Origin: Clytia hemisphaerica
Taxonomy: Eukaryota; Cnidaria; Hydrozoa; Leptothecata; Clytiidae
Direction of reading: 5' to 3'
Length of the DNA: 64,000 nt
Assembly: GCA_902728285.1 (NCBI GenBank)
Contig: CACVBU010000485.1
Coordinates: 62,001-126,000, forward strand
Under the pieces are notes generated by a model. It ran no database searches and was not told the origin of the DNA. It worked only from the letters and a program-made list of their open reading frames with translations. Numbering within the stretch: the first letter of the stretch is position 1; each line of letters opens with the position of its first letter. A program made the position numbers and the translations under genes. This document shows positions 23,301 to 34,200 of this stretch, in pieces.

Positions 23301-26300
23301 AACTATATTTACTGCCTAATCGACCAGTACTGCATCAATCTATCTTTTTTTTTCGGACAGAACGAGTTCACATACCATATATCGGACGGTTTCAAGGAAG
23401 ACAACGATTATTACGGAATCGTAAGAGCTTTTTAATCGAAATTGATTAAACAACGGCAAAACTCGGGCAAGGAATACCCAATACTGTACAATAAGACGTA
23501 CCACGATTGCTGCTTTCTGTAATTTACTTGTCCCCTAAGACGAAGTAGAGTTATTCGCTTTCTTTGGCTGGAACAACCCTCCCTTTAATCGGGGATGAGC
23601 TAATAGTTTAAATGGATGCCGCTATCTAATTTTAGCCTGTTCTCAGAGGGGTAAACGAGATATCTTGTAAAAAAGTTTTGCCAATGCCTTCAACACAAAA
23701 TTACAAGGAAATGTTTTCTGTAAAAGTTTTCCAAGTGCAGTACAAAAGGTCTATCTACATTTTCCCGTTTTGTATTCCATTATAACGCGTGTCTTCACAA
23801 CTAAAATATTTTTCAACTAGGGGACACCTACATTCCCAGGGGTCATCAAACACCTTCATAAATCATGTCATCGAATGGTGGTGTTCAGGTTATACGGGGT
23901 TAGAATATAATTTTGAGGCTCAAGGGAACCCACGAAAACTTTCGACTTTTTTTAAGATTCCTTGCTTTCTAAGAAATAGTGATCTTTTTGGAAAACACGT
24001 AAAATAATATCATGTCAGATACGTGCTTCTAAGATATGTTTATTTTTAAAGTTAGGAGGGAGGGAGGAACCTTGATGTTAAGTGTTTATGATAGACTGTT
24101 TGTTTATTTGTTTTCATTATAATTTCTCTTTTATTTGGATTGTGCGCCACTTAAAAATATCCTTCCATTTTGTTAAACATTGAGAAATCCGAGTGTTTGT
24201 GGTCCTAAGTCAATTGATTATGTTGATCTGAAGAGCACTTGTAAAGCACACCCTAAATATATATCAATTGCCAATTACACTCTGCGGTCCCATAAGTGGA
24301 TTATTAATTTGCGATTTATTGGCCGTCCGAAATCAAGATTAGTTAGTTCAAGTAAGTTCTAAAATATTTTGCTAACCCATGGTAGAATCTACCACACTGG
24401 AGTTCTTTTGTGTATATCTCTGAGAAAAATTTTTAAAATGACTTGATACTTTCTGACTTTTAATAAAATCTTATTAAGAGTAGCTGCAAATCTTTAGGGT
24501 CATAGGTCGTCCAGATCAGGTTTTATGACTTTATTGTGAAACATGGCATAAAAACCAGCTAAAATCCATTTATTTAATCATTTTCGAATTTTGACACGTG
24601 TTGACAATGTGAATTTGAAAAATTAGAAAAAAGTATTTGAAAATGATGACGTCTTAGGGTTAATCGAGGGTTAATCGCCCTTTTCTTTTTCATTCAAGGT
24701 GTTGGCTCATCCAGCGATCAACGAAACACTTGACTTCTATTTTGAGGAATTTGGTGGTTGTCCTAGTGAGTACACAATTTTTTTCTTTGAATGCCGTTGT
24801 AGGAAATATTTTGGGGGACTGAGAACATAGTGTGCACCCCCCCCCCCCAGAATAGTGGGGGGGGTTTTGCTGATTTGGGTCGAAAATTTTCAGGTGGGAT
24901 TTGGGGTTTTCCAGGTTTTAGGTGGGAGAAACAAGTTAAGGTGGGAGTTAATTTCTTTAGGTGGGACTTTGGGTGTTTTGGAAAAAGTTAAGGTAAAATT
25001 TCTTATTTTCAGATTTTATGATTTTTTTTATATATTTCATAAATGTATATAATAGACATATTAATATATTTTGGATTTAACACAGGTTAAATTGCGGTTT
25101 AACTTTTATTTGATAAGCGCTATATACATTATTCAAATGGCTGGATGGCCGCCCTCCGCCAACTGAGTCTACTTTGCTAATAGCCATGTGACGTCATGTT
25201 CAAAATGGCCATCACATCTCCCTGTTCAAGTCGACGCTCTAACTGAAAGCTGACAGGATGAAATATTTTACCTCCCTCCCTCCCAGCAGTTATGGTTGTA
25301 GGCGATCCTCACTTATTTATACTAATACTGTAGTTATCGGGACAAATTTTCCCCAAAACTTCTTATTCGAGGATTAGCCATAATTTCATGCCAAACTTAT
25401 ATCTAACGACTCAAACTTACTTCTAAGCCGTCTGACTACTTGATTGGTTTCTACCCCTAATGTAGGTCATAGGCAAATGGAAAGTTAAACATATGTAATA
25501 TATTGCATCTTCATATTACGGTAAAGAAATTTTGTTTTGTTCCTCGAATTAGTATATTTTTTTTGTTTTTAGCTGGGATCTGGGAGTCTGGGCTGAAGGT
25601 GGGAATTTTAAGATAAGGTGGGACCTGAATTTTCAGGTGGGACCTGGAACCCCCTTGCACACTATGGAGAACTAACTTACTTATAATTCTGTTACTACAA
25701 TATAATGGAGGTATGAAATTTCTTACTTATAAGCTTGGAAAAGTATAATTAGGTTTACTGTCTACTGTCAGGAAAGATCGTGGATATTTTGCTTCAAATG
25801 TTGTTGCTTGGGAAACACAGAGTAGCTTCATCTAGTGTTTTTTTAAGATACCTGTGACCTTTCTTCTCAATAGAGCACGGTACGTGGACCGAATGGAGTT
25901 CGTGGTCAAACTGCTACAATCGTGGTACAGAATGTATTGATATTGGTGAAAGATATATCGAGAGAAAGTGTGTGACCAATGATACACAAAGGAATACCTT
26001 ACATTATAACATGTGCCCGCCCACCTCGTCGCGCGTTGAGAAAGAAGTCTGCTTATATCAGTGTAGAGGTATTTTTTAAGTTTTAAGCGCGAAGGGCTTG
26101 ATTCAACTCTGCTCAGCCTTTCTCGAGTTTCTCTTTTGTCTAGCCTATTTCTGGAGTCTTATGGACTTTACCTCGGGAGTACAACAATCGCTTAAAAAGT
26201 CTCACGCTTTCTTTATAAATGCCAAGGCTTGAACCTAAGAACAAATTGATAAAAAAGTATGGGTCTTGGATTTTTAAAACTATGCTAAGAGTTTACACAT

Positions 26301-28993
26301 TTGTGTTTTGTAAGAACCAGTAAATTTCGGCTGGGTCTAAGATTGCTCTTAAATTTTTATTGATCCAAACAATTGAGCCATTGTTCTGAGGGCCTAAATC
26401 TGAGACTACCTAGTGTTCTTATGAAATTGTTCTTATAGATAAAAAAGCGTGCACTGATTATCTCCTTTAAATACAAAAACTACTAAAAAAATATCATAAC
26501 AAAATATATGACAAAATTTTTATGGTTCTTATAATACGTGTATTCGTGCACGTTTTTTTTATAAGAACATCCGAAATTTTTTAGACCGTAACTTTTTTAG
26601 TTTTAAGCCTAGATATGTTCTTAACATTAACGTGTTCTTATTTTCCTCATTATTAGGATAACTTCGTCTATTTTTCTAAAAAAAATCAGTTGTTTTAAAG
26701 TCCCTAAAGCCATAAAACGTTCTTAACTTGTTCTTGATATTTTGGCCATCGAAGTTTTATGTTCTTATAAAGTTTGTTCTTATAAAGAATGTTTACCTTG
26801 AATTTCACAGAATACGATCGAGAAAAGTTTCAAAAAGAGTTCAATGATCTACTGACAGGGAAAACGCCTCTCCGATCAAGAAGTCGAGTTAAAAGCATTA
26901 ATAAGAACGAAAACTTCTTCGGCGAAGACCAATTAAATGAACCAATCACGATGAAGCAAATTTGGGTTATCATTTTGATATGTGGTGGTTCAATTCTCAG
27001 TATTGTTATATTGGCATTTATCCTAAACAAACGATCGAAGAGCTCGCGAAAACATCCTTATAGATCGGTGTCTATTTGTAAGTTGATTTGCCTATCGTAA
27101 ATCTTAAAACTAATTCAGTCAGCTGAGATAAGGTTTGGTAATGTTTGCTTATGTCTCTATTTGCCTAAAATCTCCAAGGGTCAAGCCAAGGTTAGTATCA
27201 TAGATCTAGACTTTAGAAATCTAATATCTTTAACTATTGTTAATTTTGTCAATATTGATTTTCCAATCACTGGCTTTTACAAACCCCTGGACTAAGCTAT
27301 TATCTTAGACCTAATTTTTTCAAAGTGGTATCCACAAACAGTGCCACATCACAAGTGTTTAAAAAAACGTAGATCTAGCGCTCTCGGTGCATTTACATCG
27401 CTATTAAGAAGTGCTTACCATTTAGGTACCACTTTCAAAAAAACTCCGATTAAAGATTTTGGTTGGCCGGGATTGAGTAACTTTCGGGGTTTATACAATA
27501 AGCTCAATGGTAATTGATTATAATTTGAATATTATCCCCTAATTATTTTAAGCTACCGGACTATCGCTCTACATCTCTTATCTTTCGGAGACGAACCGAG
27601 AAACGAAGATCCTTGAGATGGCACAACATATCACTTCATTTGGTGTACAATGCATCATTGATCTTCTCTGTCAGGTGGACATCAATTCTCGTGGTGGCCT
27701 TGCTAACTGGTTGTCTTACAGCATTAATAATACTGATAAAATATTGGTGATCCTAACTCCCAATTATCTGAAGGTATGGAAATTCATGTCCGTGTATCAA
27801 GGGCTCCATTACTTTAAGACGTATACTATGCCTATAGATTAAGACAATTCGCTAAACAAAATATTGGTTGATCCTAACTCCCAATTATCTGAAGGTATGG
27901 AAATTCATGTCCGTGTATCAAGGGCTCCATTACTTTAAGACGTATACTATGCCTATAGATTAAGACAATTCGCTAAACAAAATATTGGTTGATCCTAACT
28001 CCCAATTATCTGAAGGTATGAAAATTCTATTCACTCAATCCACTCTAATCTCATGTCCATGTATCAAAGGCTCCATAAGTGAGACATTTTTTTTTTTAAT
28101 TTTGACCGTTTTTTGACCATTTTTTGTCAACGAGTGATCCAAGAACGTCCAAATTTGGCCCTGCTTTACTTTATTCTGTCTTCTAGCGAATTGATCATTC
28201 AGTCAGGACCGTGGCATTTAAAGAGTTATAAGGCCACACATTCTTCTTCACAGTTGACTCACTTCAATTCGAACCTCGACTATAACTCGAACAGAAACAT
28301 CAGTCCCTTCAGCTGGAAAATCACAAAATCTTTTCTATAATTCGAATCGTTCTCTACATGTTTTTTTTTATATAAGCATACAAAAATCCGAAAACAGGCT
28401 CAGAGATGCTTAGTTCGAAAGCTTGATAAGGCTGAAAAATGCTTGAGGGGATGCTTAAATCTAAAGCATAAATTTAGGGAAATACTGAAAATCCGTGAAA
28501 TTCCAGCCAAAAAAAGTCAAAATCAGGAAAAAAATATTTTTTGTAGGCTCAAGCAATGCTTTACCATATGCTTAATTTTTCCCCATATCTGAGCCTAGAT
28601 ATGCTTATAAGTGCAATGCTTATAAAAAAAACATGTAATTCGAGGCCTCTTGGTAATCGAATTAGAGAGCTAGTCAGCTGTATAATGACTTCACCAATTT
28701 ATTTTCATGTTTGCCAGGCATTGAACACATCCAAGACACCGAGCAATGTATCCGACTCCGATGTTTGTAAAGTCAATACGGAATTCCATTTCGTTCAGAG
28801 TCTTTTCTATGAAGAAAGACAACAGACACCACACGTAGTTATTGTTCTCGATGGAGTCAAAGAAGACGAGGTTCCCGATATTTTCCGTAACCGGGTTTTT
28901 TGTAAATTTCCGAAATCTTTCCGGCAAGATGAGGATGATGCTGTGAAATTAATGGGATTGATTTTAGGTGAAGAACCATTGAGAGTTGTTTGA
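20355..28993 (+). CDS. SEFIR-domain receptor with thrombospondin type 1 repeat (IL-17R-like)
   Basis: Thirteen exons: 20355-20396, 21914-21947, 22464-22601, 23024-23091, 23361-23420, 23821-23888, 24185-24351, 24715-24765, 25874-26068, 26811-27077, 27426-27509, 27553-27773 and 28718-28993. They join in frame to 556 residues. Residues 1-25 form a signal peptide, followed by a cysteine-containing ectodomain with several NxS/T sites. A TSP1 repeat spans about 212-274 (WTEWSSW, then six or more cysteines). A membrane span lies at 325-346 (WVIILICGGSILSIVILAF) and is followed by KRSKSSRK as a stop-transfer signal. A SEFIR domain spans about 396-535 (LSLYISYLSETNRE, ILVILTPNYLK, VVIVLDGV). SEFIR domains pair with Act1/CIKS-type adaptors in IL-17 signalling. 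The gene carries an upstream tandem array, a triplicated donor after exon 12 and an alternative acceptor at exon 8. I am sure of the SEFIR and TSP1 calls, less sure that the ligand is an IL-17. Confidence 0.88.
20461..20796. mobile_element. inverted-repeat element in receptor intron 1
   Basis: GACAATTTTCAGGGTGGAAA near 20475 is mirrored by TTTCCACCCTGAAAATTGTC near 20765. The pairing extends outward through TTTGGT and ACCAAA. The interior is GC-richer and has no coding frame I can support. Confidence 0.7.
21085..21313. mobile_element. AAGAACA-word inverted-repeat element
   Basis: Starts TATGTAAGAACATAAGGCTT and ends GTTCTTATAAAAAAACGTGT. TTAAGAACATTTTAAGG and ATAAGAACATGTTAA lie in order between. 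It is a near-full copy in receptor intron 1. Confidence 0.75.
22104..22405. mobile_element. second copy of CTCACAGACC inverted-repeat element
   Basis: CTCCCCCTTCTCACAGACCT is mirrored by GGGTCTGTGAGAAGGCGTGT. The interior matches 14336-14647 in order (AGTGGAAA, TTTTCGTCCCCGGTG, TTTTTGCCCCCACTGG). It ends about 60 bp before exon 3 of the receptor. Confidence 0.75.
22812..22994. mobile_element. AAGCAAC-word inverted-repeat element
   Basis: Left GGTTGCTTTTATAAGCAACT, right CAACCTGGTTGCTTATAAAA followed by TGTGTAC. The interior has GAGCCTTAGCAACC. A second right half lies at about 52705-52755. It ends 30 bp before receptor exon 4. Confidence 0.6.
24826..25666. mobile_element. 840-bp inverted-repeat element with CATAGTGTGCACCCC ends
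   Basis: CATAGTGTGCACCCCCCC is mirrored by CCCCCTTGCACACTATG. Internal GGTGGGA(C/T)(C/T)T phrases recur near both ends (AGGTGGGATTTGGG, AGGTGGGACCTGGA). It occupies most of the intron before the TSP1 exon and is related to 9793-10258. Confidence 0.75.
26302..26457. mobile_element. short GTTCTTA-word element
   Basis: TTTGTAAGAACCAGTAAATT at the left and GTTCTTATAGATAAAAAAGC at the right. The inner phrase AAACAATTGAGCCATTG is shared with the AAGCAT-word copy at 35988-36152. Confidence 0.6.
26548..26792. mobile_element. AAGAACA-word inverted-repeat element abutting an exon
   Basis: Starts GCACGTTTTTTTTATAAGAA and ends GTTCTTATAAAGAATGT. GTTCTTAACATT and GTTCTTAACTTGTTC lie inside. The right end is 18 bp from the acceptor of the receptor's transmembrane exon. 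Confidence 0.75.
27741..28015 (+). repeat. triplicated 120-bp segment carrying the exon 12 donor
   Basis: ATATTGG...CTCCCAATTATCTGAAGGTATG occurs at 27741, 27861 and 27982, with spacing 120-121 bp. The first copy is the genuine end of exon 12 and its donor. Copies 2 and 3 carry an extra T (TTGGTTGATCC), which would shift the frame. The third copy lacks the shared downstream part. Confidence 0.9.
28355..28643. mobile_element. AAGCAT-word inverted-repeat element
   Basis: ACATGTTTTTTTTTATATAA at the left and ATGCTTATAAAAAAAACATG at the right. The interior is nearly identical to 6679-6958. It lies 75 bp before the last receptor exon. Confidence 0.8.
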
Positions 28994-29784
28994 AGACAGT
29001 GATTGGTTGATGATGATTAAATTGTGACGTCATTTCTTTTTTTATTGGTTCAATTTAGTGCATTGCTATACTTAGATAGTTCAAGCCAGGTCAAGATAGA
29101 GAAAAGACGCTGGGATAGAAATGTCGTAAAATGCTTGGATAATATCAGGGGAAAGTCAAAGCAATTTTTTATAAAATGAGCTAGAATGCTAAGCAATCCC
29201 AGCTCTGACCCGAAAATTGGAGTTGCTTATTTGAAAAAATGTGTAAACACGTCAAATCAAAAAATAAACGAGATTCAAGGTACTATTTTCTATTTTAAGG
29301 TATCCGCAGGGGGGGGCTGACTGTATCTATCCTAGATGACAATGGACGGAAATAGTCTGGATTTTCCACAAAGAATTTCTTATTAATTACCTTTTTCGGC
29401 CTTTAAGATTCACACTGGTTTATAAGGAAAGCTCTCTCTCAAACACTTTTGCCTCGACTACACTTGCGTTTCTATTGTACTATTTTATAGAATGTCAATA
29501 CTTTTATTCATTACATTTTTTAAGTTTTTTTTATTTTCTAGGTTTTTTAAGATTTTGATGTTGTATATATCATAGAAAATATATTCTTAAAAATTTTTTA
29601 CGAAAAATCTTTTGCGCGAAAAAAAGTAAATGTTTTTACTCCAATTATATTGTATGTCATCAGATTCAATTTCACGATGATCTGAAAATATGTCATAATA
29701 TGAAAGCTAAAGGGTACTATTTTACTAAATTACCTTTAATGTAGAACCCTTTTCAAAACAGAGTGCAAGCAACAGGCTAATACT

Positions 29785-29951
29785 GAGACCACGTTCAGAC
29801 GTTACGGTTTCATGCCGCTCCGGTCGAGGATGATGCTCCGGTATGGTTTCCGTTACGAATCAAGAGTGTTCTTTAATTATGACTTTCTCGCTTGTTTCGG
29901 AACCGTTTCGTTTCGGAACGATACGGAACCGTAATGTCTGAACATGGTCTG
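29785..29951. mobile_element. foldback element with GACCACGTTCAGACGTTACG arms
   Basis: GACCACGTTCAGACGTTACG is mirrored by CGTAATGTCTGAACATGGTC. Internal GTTTCGGAACCGTTTCG palindromes are present. It shares its outer ends with 4316-4465. Confidence 0.7.
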
Positions 29952-30174
29952 AGCGTTTGCATATTCACTTAAAAGATAAAATTGGAGTATAACTATTGAT
30001 TGGAAATCCAATTCCGTCAGACGGCGCCACATAATTAATTTAGACGATGGTCAGTATGTGACATCTAAGTTTTGGAAGCCAATGCTCTCGCACATTAGCG
30101 AGAAGACACTACATTGACTTTTTTGACGTCAAAAAAGTCAAGGTAGCGCCTTCAACCGTTTGTATTGTTTAGAC

Positions 30175-30209
30175 CTGACGAAGACCTGCACCAAGCAGGT
30201 CGAAATATT
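30175..30209 (+). other. CTGACGA-stem-GAAA hairpin, hammerhead-like core
   Basis: CTGACGA is followed by a perfect seven-base-pair stem GACCTGC/GCAGGTC with an ACCAA loop and then GAAA. This resembles the CUGANGA and GAAA boxes around stem II of a hammerhead ribozyme, but one extra A sits before the stem and I could not find convincing stems I and III. Confidence 0.3.
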
Positions 30210-31299
30210 GTTTACACGAAAAATATATACAGAATGACCATTAAAATGTTATTTAAATTATAATCTACATTCGTATCAAAAGTATGACACTAAAGGCAAC
30301 TATTGATTTTGTAAGGCACTACTATTTAGATAGATTGAGCTTTTAGTCATGTGAACGACGATATCACGATATCAGAGAAATTACCATTACCAGGCCTCCA
30401 CCTTTAGAGCAAAAAAAAGACGCGGTATTACATTGTCATAAGTGCCGGGTTATATTAATTTATGATGTCAGTGGTGACGTAATCTCCGCTCAGATTATGA
30501 TTCTCTGCGCATGGCACACGTTCACTCACAGTGGTTCCGTCACATTTTCCATATCCCTTTAGAGCAAACCGTGGTGTGTGCAGAATGGATGATCTGTTAT
30601 GAGATTTTTTTTAAATCGTTTGCTTAATCATCAATTTTAATTCACAAGCTTTTTCACATTGGATTGACACGGGTGTGGAGCAAGATTAGTCGCAGAAAGA
30701 GGAAAGGAAAACCTATTTTTTGTTACATTCAGCACAATATAACAATAGAGAACACTCATGTAAAAATAATATTTTAGTGTTGTCCAGAAAAAGCAAAAAG
30801 TAGGACAAAGATTGAAATCTGGGAAAACTTAGGAAAATTGTCCGTCGTGAAAACGTTCAGACATGATTGGACAAAAACCTTTTCAAAGTTGCCAAAAAGA
30901 AAAGTTAATTTTTTCTTTCCATAGTTTTTCGGGAAAGTAGAAGATCAAAATAAGTGCTACCAAATCTTTTTAAAAACCATTATGGAAGTGAATTTAGATA
31001 AGGTCATTGATTGCTGACATACTTGGAAGACATAATACTGGGCGGTATAAGATGGAATAAATAACAGAGAGATTGATGTCTTTGATTTTTTTGATTTTTT
31101 TTTCGATATATTTTTCGGTTCAATAAAAACGGTGATAAAAATTCAAAAAAAATTATTGTACAAAATTTTGGAGGTGTCTATGGCATGATTCAAAAGAAAT
31201 TCACACAAAAATATTTACAAAAATCAGGGGGCAAAGAGAATTTAAAAATTGCGTTTGGATAAAAATTGATAATTTAGGGAAAAAGAAATGATTCAAAAT

Positions 31300-34200
31300 T
31301 CATAGAAAATCTTGAAGACTTTCATTGGCATTTCCTAATACATCTTTTGGATCTTCAAGCTCGAGCTAAAAAAAAAAAATATAAGAAAAACGAGTTAAAC
31401 AATCAAGCAGTGAAGATTGACTTATGTAGAGAAAATAAGCATTTATAACTTAAAAAGGATGATTTTTAGGTTTAAATATAGTTGGAGAGGTCCAAGTTTT
31501 TCCCACGGATGAATATTGTTTAATAAAAAAATGACTTTTTCATGAAAAAAGTGATGAAAAATGTTAAACTTTTTAGAGGCTCTAACTAATAATCTGAAAC
31601 AATGGCACTGTTCATGCCAGCCAAGACCCAATGCACCAAGAAAAATTATTTTTCCTCGTTTTGACTAATTTTTCATCAAATTTGATTTTTCATGTATGAA
31701 TTCCGAAAAAGGGGGATAAAAAATTTATAGTACCGAAATTCCGAAGCAAAAATTCATAGATTTCCGATACCGAGACAATATCAGCATTCCGAAATACCGA
31801 AGGAATTTTGTCCGATTTCCGAAATTTCGAAATACCGTACGCTCCCCCCATCTTTTGGGTTCGTGATGCAATGTTAGAAGACATTGCAATGGTGCATATC
31901 AAGAATTGTACTTTCTATGCAAAACAAAAAGGATAGTGAGGATAGTGAGGTACCTCAGGGAGTGGGTATTTAGTAGCATCAATTGCAGTTTCACGATTGA
32001 AGTCTTCCATGGTGCCACATTTAGCGACATCATTGAGCCAAGTACCCAAAAAGACTTGACCTTTGTTATAATGATAGAATTTGCCTTCACCGTGTTTCAT
32101 ACCATCTTTCCACTGTCCCTCGTAACGATTCTCATCAGCTGTCAAGTGAAAATTAAATTATGAATCGTGAAAAAAATATATCAGTGAACATATCTCTGAA
32201 AAACTCCCACATGGAGGAGGTCCCACAGCATATATGTGGTAGGGTTAATAGTAGTTATGTATCGAGCAAAAGACATTGCTACTTTTTGGGTTCTTATGAT
32301 TTTCGAGCTATACATTTCATATCATGGATTGTTTAATAACCTAAATGTTTGACAAGCACATTTGCTCAAATCACGTTTCTCTACTTTACTCCATAGTAGA
32401 CGAGCTTTTGACAAAAATTCAATAATTTTACACTCGGTCAAACATATTTATTATTTTCTGCTCGTTTGTTAGAATTCTGAGATAAGGGGAACCACTTCAT
32501 ATACACCTATCAACCTTTAAAGCATGAGGAGACTGGGTTCAATTTCACCAGGGAGGAATGACGTCAAAATGCCTGAAGTCGTTGCAGTCATATTCTCAAA
32601 CAAAAGGGTTTTTGACGTCATTTCCTCGAATTAATTACCAGCCCGCTAAATAGCCGAACGCGGGAAAGGCGGCTGTGCAACAGAAAAATGAAAGAGACTT
32701 ACTTAGCCGAAGCATGCCGTGACCATTACGTTTATCTTCCAGCCATTCGCCTTCATAAATACTTCCATCAGCATAATACATTCTTCCCCATCCACTTCGT
32801 TTATTGAGATACCATTCTCCTTCATAATATTCTGTCAATGTGTAATAATTCGTACCGTGACCCTGAAATGAATCGACAAGATTACTTTACTTTGCTTTGA
32901 TGATGGCGTAAACCAAAAAGCTTTTCATCTTGTGAAATACAATTTTTACTTTGTCCATAGTCATTATAAAAACACTGGTCTGGAAGGCTTTTGTCTCTTT
33001 TTATTGTTAAAAGATGGAGCTTACGTACCAAAATCTATTTATTTTGCAAACTTTTTGATCATGTGATTAGAAAATAGACCAATCCCAAGAAGAGATTTTA
33101 GTAACGTGATCAAAAAGTATGAAAATCGCAACTTCCCTTTTGTTTGTAAGAAAAGAAAATTGGACAAAAGGCTAAAACAATACACTGCCAGACCGGAGTG
33201 TTTTATAGTGACTATGCTTTGTCTAATTAAACAACATGGCGATATCTCACTCAAAATTACTTTAAAATGTATCTTAGTTTTGTCTTGCAAGAACTTGGCT
33301 CTCTTTTATCAGGATGCCACTTTTTGACCTTACCAACAAAAATATATTACAAATGAAAATGAGAAGGTATTCATTTCATTGATTTAAAAAGAAGTTCCTA
33401 GTCCTGCTCACTCTCGCTTTGAGATTGAACTCTACATTTAAAGCATTTTTGAAAAATGTCGAGATTAAATGATTCTAATAAGGTGTACCCATTTACATAA
33501 AGAATACAGATGAAGATATATTTTCCCTCATTAAATTTGAAATTATTTTACACTCTAGATAGGCTAACTGCTCACAGATTTTGAAGTCAACTAGTCCGCT
33601 GTCAACTAGTTCGTTTTCCAATTTTACCTTAGATTTTCGAAAGTTCGAATTCAAAACATTCAAATCGTGCTGTTAACAACTAGAATTGAAAACAAGATGG
33701 TGGACTAGTCATCTCTAAAACTGGACACGCTTCCATTATACGGGTAGCTCGATCCATTCAAGTAGTTAGAGATCAGTCCCCCCTTTATTTCCACCACTTA
33801 CATGTCGTTTATCATTCTTCCAACCTCCAGCATACACTTTCTTATATTCACCCTCTTCATTTCCATTGGGGATACTCAAAGTTCCGAATCCACATCTTTT
33901 ATTATTCTTCCAATCACCATCATATAATGCTCCTGTCTTCTTCCAAAATTGAGCTCCTTTCCCTTTAAAAGTTAAATAGGATAGTTTCAGTATCTTGCAG
34001 TATCTTGTATACACGTTTTTGTTATAAGAACAAACTATAAATAACACAAGGCTTCGATGGCCAAAATGTTCAGAACAAGTTAAGAACATTTCAAGGCTTT
34101 GCAGACCAAAGGGAGATCATGCAGTTGGCACCAGATATCATGATGACTAAATGCAAATTTAAAAATTTGGAAGTACACCCACGACCCCTCAGCAGTTAGT

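Larger units (their letters stand above)
28994..31299. other. intergenic between receptor and MORN3 3' ends
   Basis: No gene seen. It contains a foldback element at 29785-29951, a CTGACGA/GAAA hairpin at 30175-30209, a dispersed repeat (30600-30725) and otherwise A/T-rich unique sequence. The two flanking genes converge here. Confidence 0.5.

Noticed and set aside
23249..23449. 66-codon frame overlapping receptor exon 5
   Set aside because: A different frame from the exon that continues the ectodomain in phase; a shadow of the real exon.
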